A stretch of DNA of 36,674 bases from contig JAAYDU010000015.1 of NCBI GenBank assembly GCA_012729095.1, positions 1 to 36,674 of the forward strand. The letters are read 5' to 3'. Position 1 is the stretch's first letter; the number at the start of each line of letters is the position of its first letter. A program made the position numbers and the translations under genes. Origin of the DNA: Methanobacteriota archaeon (lineage in GTDB: Archaea > Thermoplasmatota > Thermoplasmata > Methanomassiliicoccales > UBA472). The notes beneath the pieces are model-generated. The model did not search any database. It was not told the origin of the DNA and worked only from the letters and a program-made list of their open reading frames with translations. This document shows positions 14,460 to 22,322 of the stretch, in pieces.

Positions 14460-15635
14460 TCAGACGCGGACGGCCATGGACACCGCGTTCCCTCCGCCAA
14501 GGCACAGGGTGGCCAGGCCAGTGCTCTTGCCCCGGTCCTTCAGGGCGTAGATCAGGGAGGTCAGCACCCTGGCCCCTGAGCATCCTATGGGGTGCCCGAG
14601 GGCTATGGCCCCGCCGTTCACGTTGAAGCGGTCCTCCGGCACCTTGAGCTCCTGGCGCACCACGTGAGATGCGGTGGCGAAGGCCTCGTTGTGCTCGAAC
14701 AGGTCGAACTGCTCTATGTCCATGTTCAGCTTGTCAAGCAGCCTGCGCGTGGCCGGGATGGGGGCCTCCATGATAAGCTCCGGCCGGGTGCCTCCGGTGG
14801 CGTATCCCATGATCTCCGCCAGCGGCTCTATCCCCCGGGCCTCAGCGAACTCCCGGGAGCACACCACCAGGGCGGCCGCCCCGTCGCTGAGCTGCGAGGC
14901 GTTCCCGGCGGTCACCACGCCGCCCTTCTTGAAGGACGGGGACAGCTTGGCCAGCACCTCGGGGGTGGTGTCCGGGCGTATCCCCTCGTCCCTGTCGAAG
15001 ACGGTGTCGGCCTTCCTGCCCTTGACCACTACGGGCACTATCTCCTTGTCGAACCGGCCCTCCGTTTGCGCCCTGTGCGCCTTCAGGTGTGACTGGCAGG
15101 AAAGCAGGTCCGCCTGCTCCCTCGTCACGTTGAACCTCTCGGCGGTGATCTCGGCGGTGATGCCCATGTGCGTGTCGTTGAATATGTCCCACAGCCCGTC
15201 GTGCACCATGTGGTCTATCATCTTGCTGTCCCCGAGGCGATAGCCGAAGCGTGCCTGCTTAAGAAGATAGGGCGCCGAGTTCATGTTCTCCATCCCACCG
15301 GCCACTATCGCCTGGTATTCCCCGGCCTTGATGGCGTTCGCGGCCAGCATTACTGTTTTCATCCCGGACCCGCAGACCTTGTTGACGGTGGTGGAGCCGA
15401 TCTCGTAGGGAAGGCCGGCACCCACGGCGGCCTGGCGCGCCGGGTTCTGTCCCAGCGAGGCCGAGAGAACGTTGCCCATGAGGCACTCCTCGATGTCCGA
15501 CGGCTGAAGGCCCGATCGCTTCACCGCTTCCTTTATGACGACCTCCCCCAGCTGGGTGGCCGGCACGTCCTTGATGGTCCCGTTGAACTTGCCCACGGCG
15601 GTCCTTGCCGCACTGATGATGACGACATCCTGCAT
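14460..15635 (-). CDS. Acetyl-CoA acetyltransferase (thiolase)
   Basis: 391 residues, the length of a classical biosynthetic thiolase. Nucleophilic Cys88 in [14 protein letters not shown], and the C-terminal [16 protein letters not shown] with catalytic His and Cys are all present, so it should condense two acetyl-CoA to acetoacetyl-CoA (or cleave it). Mevalonate synthesis is the obvious use. The archaeal HMG-CoA synthase/DUF35 partners usually next to archaeal thiolases are missing here, and the sequence looks like the bacterial AtoB/PhaA type, suggesting possible horizontal origin. A TATA-like ATTTATAC near 15691-15698 gives a leader of about 33 nt with GGGGTGA before the ATG. Confidence 0.93.
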   Translation of the reverse strand: MQDVVIISAARTAVGKFNGTIKDVPATQLGEVVIKEAVKRSGLQPSDIEECLMGNVLSASLGQNPARQAAVGAGLPYEIGSTTVNKVCGSGMKTVMLAANAIKAGEYQAIVAGGMENMNSAPYLLKQARFGYRLGDSKMIDHMVHDGLWDIFNDTHMGITAEITAERFNVTREQADLLSCQSHLKAHRAQTEGRFDKEIVPVVVKGRKADTVFDRDEGIRPDTTPEVLAKLSPSFKKGGVVTAGNASQLSDGAAALVVCSREFAEARGIEPLAEIMGYATGGTRPELIMEAPIPATRRLLDKLNMDIEQFDLFEHNEAFATASHVVRQELKVPEDRFNVNGGAIALGHPIGCSGARVLTSLIYALKDRGKSTGLATLCLGGGNAVSMAVRV

Positions 15636-15729
15636 GATATTTCACCCCGCCAGATGGCTGGTCGGGTTTTTCATCTCATAGAACGATGGGGTATAAATCT
15701 GTGTCGATAACGTCATACGGCTACTGTCG

Positions 15730-17022
15730 TTACAGGCCCATTCGCTTGAGCGGTTTTCCGAGATGCCGGCGGGCGCAAACCGGCGGTTCATACCATCCCG
15801 GGGAGATCGCCCTGGGCACCTCTTCCATCAGCGGCTCCAGCTGGTTCCTGCTGCGGCATCTCTTGCAGCGATAGCCTCCCGAGGAGCCGATGGACTTGGT
15901 CGGCCCGCCACACGAGGGGCATCGGGGATTGGCCATCTTCCTGGTCACCGGGACCAGGGATATCACCTGCATCTTCTCCACGTTCAAGGTCCTGGGCTCC
16001 TCCCTGAGCTCTCCGAAAAGACGCAGTCGGTCCCCGGGGCGCAGCTCGCGGACGATGTCCCGGAAGTCCTTGGTTGGCTCGTACGCCGCGCACTCGAGCC
16101 TTCCTTTCGAGGTGGAAACGGGGAAGATGACGTGCCCCCCGGCCACCGTCGATGGGTCGCCGATGACGGTGGCCATGAAATCATAGGAGCGGTTCGGCAG
16201 GTCCGGTTCCCCGCGTACGAGGTGATCGTCAGTGCCCTGGTTGCTGAGGAACATCAGCCAGCGGGCCGGCGGTTCGGACCTGATGCTGAAGACGGCGGAC
16301 ATGAGCTCGCGGGGATCGTCCCCCCTCACTCCGAACAGCACCGGGCAGGGGGTGTGCGGCGATATGGCCCTTCTCCCGGTGCGGTGGTCGAAGTTGTTGA
16401 ACGTGCTCGTGTAACGAAGGTCCATCTCCTTCACCGATATATCGTCCAGGTATCGGGGGGTCCCCCATCTCTCCCTTTCCCGATAGGATATGATCTCGTA
16501 TGTGCGGTCCCGGGGCCTCCAGGCCATGGCGGCCGACGCTCCTATCAACCCTCGACCTCCCTCCCATCCCACCATGTCGGCGCCGATGCGCTGCAGCTCC
16601 TGCAGGGTGTCCTCCTTTCGAACGATCTCGCGCACGGCCTTCCAATAGAGCGCCTGGGCAGGCTTCCTGTCGCTGACCACCAGCCCGGGGCTGGCATCCT
16701 CCGATGTCCTGGACCATTTTTCGACGGTCCTTTCCGCAACTTCCAGGACCAGGGAGCGGTCGGCCTCCTCGTACATCCTGCGGTAGCTGTACACCGGGGT
16801 GCCGTCCAGCTCCCCGACCATGTCGCACTCCCCTCGTCCGATGCCCAGGTTCAGGCACAGCGCCCCGTTCCCTCTTGTTTTCCAGGGCACGGCGGGGTTC
16901 AGCCTTACCAGCCTGGGAAGGCCTATGAGATCGTACACCCTGAGGGCCTTGATAATCTCGGTGGCTAGGAAGGTCGTGCACATCGATTCCAGAGAATCGG
17001 TGTCGTCGAAGGCGACTAACAT
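15730..17022 (-). CDS. tiaS: tRNA(Ile2) 2-agmatinylcytidine synthetase TiaS
   Basis: 430 residues. MLVAFDDTDSLESMCTTFLATEII is the TiaS N-terminal signature (DDTDS). The catalytic domain continues through GNGALCLNLG, GEIVRKED-like helices and PHTPCPVLFGVRGD. An OB-fold segment (ELRPGDRLRLFGELREEPRTLNVEKMQVI) and a C-terminal zinc ribbon (CPSCGG...CKRC) complete the family architecture. TiaS attaches agmatine to C34 of the AUA-decoding tRNA-Ile in an ATP-dependent reaction essential in archaea. Length is usual. No clear TATA box was found at the expected distance. Confidence 0.94.
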   Translation of the reverse strand: MLVAFDDTDSLESMCTTFLATEIIKALRVYDLIGLPRLVRLNPAVPWKTRGNGALCLNLGIGRGECDMVGELDGTPVYSYRRMYEEADRSLVLEVAERTVEKWSRTSEDASPGLVVSDRKPAQALYWKAVREIVRKEDTLQELQRIGADMVGWEGGRGLIGASAAMAWRPRDRTYEIISYRERERWGTPRYLDDISVKEMDLRYTSTFNNFDHRTGRRAISPHTPCPVLFGVRGDDPRELMSAVFSIRSEPPARWLMFLSNQGTDDHLVRGEPDLPNRSYDFMATVIGDPSTVAGGHVIFPVSTSKGRLECAAYEPTKDFRDIVRELRPGDRLRLFGELREEPRTLNVEKMQVISLVPVTRKMANPRCPSCGGPTKSIGSSGGYRCKRCRSRNQLEPLMEEVPRAISPGWYEPPVCARRHLGKPLKRMGL

Positions 17023-17106
17023 GCTGTTCCGGCGAGCGGGTTGGGCCTAGAAGTAACTTTCATCGAGGTGAAATCTTGAATACTTGGTTTTTCGATTTCC
17101 CCCTTC

Positions 17107-17454
17107 ATGACCAAGCCGATCAGTGTGGAGAGGGGGCTGGAGATATCGTCCTTGTCCATCGTCCTAGGTGCCGTTCTTCTTCTGGTCGGGGTGGCCGACG
17201 CTCTGGACTGGTCCTTGGACCTGGGCGGATGGGGTTTCTACGCGGGAGCCGCGGGCGTTCTAGTCATGATCGTCGGTGTGGTCTGGACCGTTTCGATATT
17301 TCAGAGGAGATGGAGGTTCAGTGTTCTTATGGGGGAGAGGAGCAAGGCCGCCTTCGTACGCTCCTTGGACGAGATAGAGTATGCGGCTTGGAGGCTGCCT
17401 TCGAAGTATGACGAGCTTCTTGCAGATAAGAAGAGGGAAATGGGAGTGAAGTAG
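17107..17454 (+). CDS. Small two-helix membrane protein (DUF3198-like)
   Basis: 115 residues. Two membrane helices (about 13-33, ISSLSIVLGAVLLLVGVADAL, and 43-66, FYAGAAGVLVMIVGVVWTVSIF) precede a charged cytoplasmic tail with SKAAFVRSLDEIEYAAWRLPSKYDELL. That tail pattern recalls the DUF3198 family common in Thermoplasmata; this is from memory and not verified. Function unknown. It ends just before an origin-recognition-box-like motif on the minus strand. Confidence 0.7.
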   Translation: MTKPISVERGLEISSLSIVLGAVLLLVGVADALDWSLDLGGWGFYAGAAGVLVMIVGVVWTVSIFQRRWRFSVLMGERSKAAFVRSLDEIEYAAWRLPSKYDELLADKKREMGVK

Positions 17455-17460
17455 AGGGGG

Positions 17461-17483
17461 ACCCCATTGTTTCATATGGAACC
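17461..17483 (-). promoter_or_regulatory. Origin recognition box-like motif, left
   Basis: On the minus strand the motif begins GGTTCCATATGAAACAATGG and ends GGT. It fits the archaeal Orc1/Cdc6 box: a TTCCA...GAAAC dyad followed by a G-run. Its TTCCA end faces the AT-rich element and its G-run points away. Confidence 0.6.
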
Positions 17484-17584
17484 GTTCTTAGGGCGTCGGT
17501 CTCTGGACAGTCGTTATTTGATCGGAAACATTGTTTTTTAATAGTTTATAATCATATATAATATAATCAATAAAAATCGATTAT

Positions 17585-18871
17585 CTATCTATCATATATC
17601 GAATCGGTTCCACTTGAAACGTCACGGATCCCCGGCAATGAATAGAGTCGGTCCATAACCTTTTCCAGGTAGTCATGGTGGCATCTGAACGTCACATCGG
17701 CCAGCTCGGTGTACACAACCGACTCCACGAAGCACTCGTCGAACAACCTGGATATCTCGGTGGCGGCCCTCTCTCCGTTGTCCGCTTTGAAACGGACTAT
17801 CACTGGTGGTAGGAAGAAGGAACGCACCGTATCAAGAAGCTCGTCCACTCCCTCCCCGGTCACCGCCGAGACGCCGATAACAGACAACGGGTCCAGAACG
17901 TCATATATCATCCCTATCATCTCCATCGGCCGATCAGGGTCCTGGTCCATCTTGTTCAACGCTACAAGCAACCTGCCTTTCAACACACCCTTCCCCAGTA
18001 TCTGCTGGACGGCCATAACCTTGGAGCTTACGTCGAACAAAGGCTCCGATGAATCCACCACCAAAACCACAAGGTCGGCGGTGAACACGTCCTGCAAGGT
18101 GTTCCTGAAGGATTCCACCATGAAATGCGGCAGGTCCTTGAGAAATCCCACGGTGTCGGTCAGCAGCACCCTGGAAGAACCGACCCTCCTGGTCGTTGTT
18201 CCCAAAGTGGAGAACATCCTGTCGGCCACCAGGACCTCCTCCCCGGTCATCCTGCGCATCAGGGAAGATTTTCCGGCGTTCGTGTAGCCGGCCAGGCAAA
18301 CGGTCCTGAAACCCTTGTAGCGTCGAACCCCCCGGCGCAGGTCCCCGTCCCTGGCCAATGACCTAAGCTCTCCCTCTATCTGAGCGATCCTGCGCCTTAT
18401 GAGGTTGTAGTAAACGTCCACCTGGTATTCCCCGCCTCCCAGGAACCCCGGGTGCTCCCCCGCCTTGGCGCTGTGCACCCACTCCCTCATCAACGGCACC
18501 TGGTAACGAAGCTTTGCCAGCTCCACCTGCAGTTTAGACTCTCTCCCCTCGGCCCTGCTGGTGAATATGTCCAGAACCACCGCTATGCGGTCCAGGCACT
18601 CCACCTTGAGACCGTTCTCGATGTTGAAGTGCTGCGATGGTTTGAGCTCCCCGTTGATCACCAGCACCTCCACCGGGCTCTCGCCCAACAGCTCCTTAAG
18701 CTCGTTGAACCGCCCCCTTCCCAGGTAATATGTCTGGTCCGGATGCGAGCGCCTCTGCATCACCTCGTACACGATCTCTATATCGGCCGAGCGGCACAGC
18801 TCCTCTATCTCCGCCGTGTCCCGGTCGAGACTTATCAACGCTCCCCTTCTCAAGTCAGTACATCCTCGCAC
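17585..18871 (-). CDS. hflX: GTPase HflX
   Basis: 428 residues with a GTG start supported by an AAATAAGG TATA-like element centred about 28 bp upstream. Family features: N-terminal HflX domain with YYLGRGRFNEL (48-58), VINGELKPSQHFNIE, and the linker ESKLQVELAKLRYQVPLMRE; then the G domain with P-loop AGYTNAGKSSL (194-204), LGTTTRR switch region, DTVGFLKDLPHF and NKMD. HflX binds ribosomes and splits stalled 70S particles in bacteria; archaeal members bind the large subunit. The 3' end overlaps the AT-rich part of the candidate origin. Confidence 0.95.
   Translation of the reverse strand: MRGCTDLRRGALISLDRDTAEIEELCRSADIEIVYEVMQRRSHPDQTYYLGRGRFNELKELLGESPVEVLVINGELKPSQHFNIENGLKVECLDRIAVVLDIFTSRAEGRESKLQVELAKLRYQVPLMREWVHSAKAGEHPGFLGGGEYQVDVYYNLIRRRIAQIEGELRSLARDGDLRRGVRRYKGFRTVCLAGYTNAGKSSLMRRMTGEEVLVADRMFSTLGTTTRRVGSSRVLLTDTVGFLKDLPHFMVESFRNTLQDVFTADLVVLVVDSSEPLFDVSSKVMAVQQILGKGVLKGRLLVALNKMDQDPDRPMEMIGMIYDVLDPLSVIGVSAVTGEGVDELLDTVRSFFLPPVIVRFKADNGERAATEISRLFDECFVESVVYTELADVTFRCHHDYLEKVMDRLYSLPGIRDVSSGTDSIYDR
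17606..17628 (+). promoter_or_regulatory. Origin recognition box-like motif, right
   Basis: GGTTCCACTTGAAACGTCAC and following bases lie at the other edge of the AT-rich element, in opposite orientation to the left box. The dyad half matches well (13 of the first 15 bases identical to the left box); the G-run is weak. It lies within the 3' coding end of hflX. Confidence 0.45.
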
Positions 18872-18891
18872 CTCAATCCCCCACGGTTCAT

Positions 18892-18904
18892 TTACCTTAT
18901 TTGG
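18892..18904 (-). promoter_or_regulatory. hflX promoter element
   Basis: On the minus strand, CAAATAAGGTAAA is centred roughly 28 bp upstream of the GTG at 18871, consistent with a leaderless mRNA. It is a weak TATA match, listed mainly because it supports the start codon. Confidence 0.35.
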
Positions 18905-18920
18905 TAACAGACCTTTTCAG

Positions 18921-18948
18921 CGTTCCAAAGGAAATCAAGGGGTGGGGG
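18921..18948 (+). promoter_or_regulatory. Origin recognition box upstream of orc1/cdc6
   Basis: CGTTCCAAAGGAAATCAAGG followed by GGTGGGGG is the best match in the window to the archaeal box (TTCCA-nn-GGAAA, then a G-rich string). It agrees with the left origin box at 17 of 23 positions with no gaps. It lies between hflX and orc1/cdc6, where initiator binding could serve replication, autoregulation or both. Confidence 0.65.
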
Positions 18949-18970
18949 CTGTATCTGGAAATATGAAAAC

Positions 18971-19047
18971 GCTAGCGCTTACTTCCTGTAAAAGGGATAA
19001 AAGTAAGGTTCTAGTAAATAGACACGTAATGTCCTCTTCCTTACTTT
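18971..19047 (+). promoter_or_regulatory. orc1/cdc6 upstream region with repeated CTTACTT motif
   Basis: CTTACTT occurs at 18978-18984 and 19040-19046, and its complement AAGTAAG at 19001-19007. The last two extend to a perfect 9-bp inverted repeat AAAGTAAGG/CCTTACTTT with a 30-bp spacer. The palindrome CGCTAGCG lies just before. A weak TATA (GGATAAAAG or TAGTAAATAG) falls among the repeats, so these look like operator sites for the initiator gene. Confidence 0.45.
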
Positions 19048-19078
19048 GTAGGGCCTTAATCGACCTGAGAGGGGCACC

Positions 19079-20317
19079 ATGGAATCCAATGTATTCACCC
19101 AGCATATGGACCGCAAGCAGATCTTCAAGAAGAACAACAGGGAGATCCTGCGCCCCTCCTACATACCGGACGTCCTTCCGCACCGTCAGGACGAGATCAA
19201 CTCCCTGGCCTCGGTGCTGGTCACGGCCCTCAAGGGGGAGCGGCCCAGCAACATCCTCATATTCGGGAAGACAGGAACGGGAAAGACAGCCTGCGTCAAG
19301 TTCATCGGCAACGAGATCAAGAAGGCCGGCGGCGACGAGGGCAAGGTCACGTTCATCTACATGAACTGCGAGGTCGTGGACACCTCCTACGGAGTGCTGC
19401 AGAACATCGGCAACCAGTTCGTCAAGGACTTCGATCAGCGCATTCCCTTCACTGGGTTGAGCATAATGCAGGTGTACAACATGCTCAGGGACAAGCTGGA
19501 CGAGCAGAACCACGTCATAATAATAGCCCTGGACGAGATAGACAAGCTGGTCTACAAGAGCGGGGACGACGTGCTGTACCACCTTTCCAAGATAAACGAC
19601 GATCTGCGGCACGCCCGGGTGTCCGTGATCGGGATATCAAACGACCTCCTCTTCACCGAAATGCTGGACCCCCGGGTGCGCAGCCGCATGGAGGGGGAGA
19701 AGATGGTCTTCCCTCCATACAACGCCGACCAGCTGAAGGACATTCTTAGGCAGCGGTCCTCGTTAGCCTTCGATGATGGGGTGCTCGAGGAGGCCGTGAT
19801 CCCTCTGTGCGCGGCATTGGCCGCCCAGGAGCACGGGGACGCCAGGCGCGCTCTCGATCTTCTGCGCATCGCCGGCGAGATAGCCGAGAGGGAGAACGTT
19901 GACAAGGTGCAGGAGATGCACGTGCTCAAGGCCAAGAACAAGATGGAGCTGGACTGCGTGAGCGAGGCCATACGCACGCTGCCCACGCAATCCAAGCTGG
20001 TGCTCATGTGCATAGTCAACAACGTGGAGAGGGGAACGGAGAGGCTCACAACCGGGGACGTGTACGAGACGTACAAGGAGACCTCCCGGATCTTGGGAAT
20101 GGGCCCCCTGACCCAGAGAAGGATCACCGACCTCATATCCGAACTGGACATGATGGGCATCATACATGCCAGGGTGCGCTCCTTCGGCAGGGGAGGACGG
20201 ACCAAGGAGATAGACATGGGCGTGCCCCTGGCGGATGCGAAGAAGGTGCTGGAGGAGGACGAGGTGTTCGTGGGCCTCAAGCACTACAAGCAGAAGAACC
20301 AGACCACGTTGATGTGA
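19079..20317 (+). CDS. cdc6: Origin-binding initiator Orc1/Cdc6
   Basis: 412 residues. An N-terminal segment (IFKKNNREILRPSYIPDVLPHRQDEI) leads into an AAA+ domain with Walker A GKTGTGKT (63-70), Walker B IIIALDEIDKL (about 147-157), sensor 1 ISNDLLF and sensor 2 GDARRALDLLRIAGE. A C-terminal winged helix (QSKLVLMCIVNNVERGTERLTTGDVYETYKE...TQRRITDLISELDMMGII) binds origin DNA. It recognises origin boxes and loads MCM. GAGAGGGGCACC precedes the ATG as ribosome-binding site. Boxes lie immediately upstream and 1.5 kb upstream, supporting an Orc1-1-type initiator linked to its own origin. Confidence 0.96.
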   Translation: MESNVFTQHMDRKQIFKKNNREILRPSYIPDVLPHRQDEINSLASVLVTALKGERPSNILIFGKTGTGKTACVKFIGNEIKKAGGDEGKVTFIYMNCEVVDTSYGVLQNIGNQFVKDFDQRIPFTGLSIMQVYNMLRDKLDEQNHVIIIALDEIDKLVYKSGDDVLYHLSKINDDLRHARVSVIGISNDLLFTEMLDPRVRSRMEGEKMVFPPYNADQLKDILRQRSSLAFDDGVLEEAVIPLCAALAAQEHGDARRALDLLRIAGEIAERENVDKVQEMHVLKAKNKMELDCVSEAIRTLPTQSKLVLMCIVNNVERGTERLTTGDVYETYKETSRILGMGPLTQRRITDLISELDMMGIIHARVRSFGRGGRTKEIDMGVPLADAKKVLEEDEVFVGLKHYKQKNQTTLM

Positions 20318-21226
20318 TCACTTCTCGCGCCGCAGGCGCTTCCTGATCCCGGCCCAGACATCTATGCCCCTTCTCTGAAGCACAAAGCCCGCCACGTCCA
20401 AGGCGAGGGGTACCAGTATCACCAGGGCCAGGACCACCAAGAGGCCGGTCTTGCTGTTCTCCGGGGTGCTATCCGGCATGTCGCCGTTCACCCACAGTTT
20501 TATAAGCCCGAGCCAGGGAAGTTCCGCCTTGGCCTCGCCTATTATCCACTCGTCCCTCACCGGCTCCCGGCAAATGGCGGCGGTGGACTGGTCGTATATG
20601 CCGACGTACTGGCCCCCGTTGAAGGCCACGTTGTGGTCACCCATGGTGATGAGCCCGTCATGACCGAGGCCGCGCTCGAGGTAATGGGAGATCAGCGAGG
20701 ACAGGTCGACCTGAAGCAGCGCCGACATGTACCCCACGTCATAGATCTCGACCACGCCGGTGAGGTTCCACCAGCGCCCGTCCTCAAGGTCCCCGTTCCC
20801 CCACTTGCCCGCAGGCAGGCCGGCCAGCGACGGTATGTCGAAGCTGGAGGAACTGGCGTTGAACTCCAGCCGCAGCATGGCCCGGTGTATGATGGGGGTG
20901 AGGTCGGAACGGCCGTAGCGCTCGTACACGATCACATCGCCATAGTCCCCGAAGGTGCGGGACCCGTCCGAATAGCATTCCACGTACGTTCGGACGTCGG
21001 AACCGTCCGAGGACCGCACGATGACCAGGTCCCCTGTGTCTATCACCCCCAGGTAGCTGCTGTCATCGCTGTGCTGCATGCTGGCCGATTCCACGACGTA
21101 CACCGGAGGCCACATGCCGGCGTAGACCAGCATGGCCATCAGCAACAGGCCGGCGATAAGAAGACCGCCGAACAGCACCTTGTACTGTTTTACCGAACCC
21201 CACAGCTTACCAGGTAAATCGGACAA
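20318..21226 (-). CDS. Signal peptidase I (archaeal Sec11-like)
   Basis: 302 residues from a TTG start, supported by CTTAATAACC centred 27 bp upstream and by the absence of another initiator before the first helix. A membrane anchor (about 16-38, VLFGGLLIAGLLLMAMLVYAG) is followed by the catalytic Ser in VESASMQ, the DTGDLVIV box, the catalytic His in IIHRAM (His in place of the bacterial Lys, as in archaea and ER enzymes), and TMGDHN. A second C-terminal helix (LLVVLALVILVPLALDVAGFVL) is visible. It cleaves secretory signal peptides outside the membrane. A large insert of about 70 residues separates the His and Asp motifs. Confidence 0.88.
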   Translation of the reverse strand: MSDLPGKLWGSVKQYKVLFGGLLIAGLLLMAMLVYAGMWPPVYVVESASMQHSDDSSYLGVIDTGDLVIVRSSDGSDVRTYVECYSDGSRTFGDYGDVIVYERYGRSDLTPIIHRAMLRLEFNASSSSFDIPSLAGLPAGKWGNGDLEDGRWWNLTGVVEIYDVGYMSALLQVDLSSLISHYLERGLGHDGLITMGDHNVAFNGGQYVGIYDQSTAAICREPVRDEWIIGEAKAELPWLGLIKLWVNGDMPDSTPENSKTGLLVVLALVILVPLALDVAGFVLQRRGIDVWAGIRKRLRREK

Positions 21227-21247
21227 TGGACCACTTAACCAACTTTC

Positions 21248-21280
21248 CGGTTATTAAGAGTGCCGAACAAGGGATTAATA
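21248..21280. promoter_or_regulatory. Divergent promoters, signal peptidase / deaminase
   Basis: TTATTAAG near 21251-21258 reads as CTTAATAA on the minus strand, 27 bp from the TTG at 21226. GATTAATA at 21273-21280 is 28 bp before the ATG at 21305. Both spacings imply leaderless messages. Confidence 0.5.
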
Positions 21281-21304
21281 TCACCCGCTGTCATGCGGGG
21301 AACG

Positions 21305-21757
21305 ATGAGCGAAAGGCCTGACAACGACACCTACTTCATGCGCATGGCCGAGCTGGTGGCCACCCGCTCCACCTGCCTGCGCCGCCACGTGGGGGCCGTT
21401 ATCGTCAAGGAGAAGAGAGTGCTGACCACCGGGTACAACGGAGCGCCCCGCGGCCTCAAGCACTGCGAGGAGGTAGGCTGCGTTCGCCAGCAGAACAACG
21501 TGGAATCCGGGACCCGCCACGAGCTATGCCGCGGCGTCCACGCCGAGCAGAACGCGGTCATCCAGGGCGCGTACTTCGGCATCAGCATAAAGGGGGGAAC
21601 GGTGTACACTACGAACTTCCCGTGCGTGCTCTGCGCGAAGATACTGCTTAACGCGGGCATCGAAGAGATCGTCTACCAGGATAACTACGTGGACGAGCTC
21701 TCCAAGCAGATATTGGAGGAGGCGGGGATCAAGGTGAGGCGCTACGAGAAGAATTAA
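21305..21757 (+). CDS. dCMP/cytidine deaminase-family protein
   Basis: 150 residues from the ATG at 21305, chosen by TATA spacing and a GGGGA just upstream. Zinc-dependent deaminase motifs: HAE (79-81, in GVHAEQNAV) and PCVLC (106-110), plus the extra zinc-binding cysteines CEEVGC typical of dCMP deaminases (ComEB-like). It likely converts dCMP to dUMP for thymidylate synthesis. Monocistronic; followed by the 220-bp ATP synthase upstream region. Confidence 0.9.
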   Translation: MSERPDNDTYFMRMAELVATRSTCLRRHVGAVIVKEKRVLTTGYNGAPRGLKHCEEVGCVRQQNNVESGTRHELCRGVHAEQNAVIQGAYFGISIKGGTVYTTNFPCVLCAKILLNAGIEEIVYQDNYVDELSKQILEEAGIKVRRYEKN

Positions 21758-21977
21758 TATTACAACATAATATATATTATATTTCTAATCATTAACGGTT
21801 CCGCCGATTCCTATGTTAATTTTTAACGCTCAAATGCTGGCATTTTACTCATAATTCCTATGAAGAATCGTAATTAATGACACCCGAAGCTTAATTTTTC
21901 ATCCACTCAGGCTCGAAATAGCAAATGATTTATATACTTTGATTAAATTCTCCGAACAACCTTCCGGAGAGACACCT
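21758..21977 (+). promoter_or_regulatory. AT-rich upstream region and promoter of the ATP synthase operon
   Basis: 220 bp without a gene. TTTATATA at 21929-21936 is the best TATA box and predicts a leader of about 18 nt before the GTG at 21978, with GGAG as ribosome-binding site. A perfect 14-bp palindrome ATAATATATATTAT lies at 21767-21780 just after the deaminase stop, and ATTC-N7-GAAT is present further on. No structured RNA is recognised. Confidence 0.55.
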
Positions 21978-22322
21978 GTGAACAGATCTGACATTCTTCT
22001 CCAAGTAAAGGACGCCGAGTCCAAGGCGCAACAGATCGTCAAGGAGGCGGAGGACGGGCAAAGGTCTATCATAACCTCGGCCCGAAGAGAGTCCTCCACC
22101 CGCGTGAACGAAGCCGACGAGAAGCTTAGGGCCGAGTACGAATCCAGGTTCGCCAAGGAGCGCGAGAGCATCGCCTCCGAGAAGCAAACCTATCTGAACA
22201 AGGGCAAGGAAGAGGCCGCGGACATTAAGGCCAAGGCCGACACCAAGGTCCCTACCGTCATTACCCATCTTATGAAAAGCTTCGAGAGGACTTTAGATGT
22301 TGCTGCCAAAACAGATGACTAG
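21978..22322 (+). CDS. atpH: A-type ATP synthase subunit H
   Basis: 114 residues from the GTG at 21978 (the ORF track begins at a TTG within the promoter zone). Almost entirely helical and charged (VKDAESKAQQIVKEAEDGQRSIITSARRESSTRVNEADEK), as expected of the coiled-coil peripheral stalk subunit AhaH that pairs with subunit E. First gene of the operon; its end overlaps subunit I by 26 nt. Confidence 0.88.
   Translation: MNRSDILLQVKDAESKAQQIVKEAEDGQRSIITSARRESSTRVNEADEKLRAEYESRFAKERESIASEKQTYLNKGKEEAADIKAKADTKVPTVITHLMKSFERTLDVAAKTDD

Larger units (their letters stand above)
17461..17630. other. Candidate replication origin (oriC)
   Basis: A roughly 75-bp stretch at 17531-17605 has about 16% GC in a GC-rich region and serves as a plausible unwinding element. 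It is bracketed by two box-like motifs in opposite orientation (17461-17483 minus, 17606-17628 plus), both starting GGTTCCA and carrying GAAAC at the same spacing. A half-site CGGAAACATTG lies at 17523-17533. A third, strong box (18921-18943) precedes the orc1/cdc6 gene 1.5 kb away. This matches the general plan of archaeal origins: inverted boxes flanking an AT-rich element near the initiator gene. Not experimentally shown. Confidence 0.6.

Noticed and set aside
15763-16968. 401-residue plus-strand frame over tiaS
   Set aside because: Antisense shadow of TiaS, whose DDTDS and zinc-ribbon motifs are unambiguous.
17076-17411. 111-residue plus-strand frame overlapping the small membrane protein gene
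   Set aside because: Arg/Gly/Ser-rich out-of-frame product; the other frame has two clean membrane helices.
18113-18136. Box-like TTCCACCATGAAATGCGG inside hflX
   Set aside because: Spacing is off by one base, there is no G-run, and it is explained by coding of the conserved HFMVESF region.
21812-21858. More origin boxes upstream of the ATP synthase operon (GGTTCCGCC, ATTCCTATGAAGAATC)
   Set aside because: They lack the GAAAC plus G-run half of the motif, so they are probably chance matches in AT-rich sequence.
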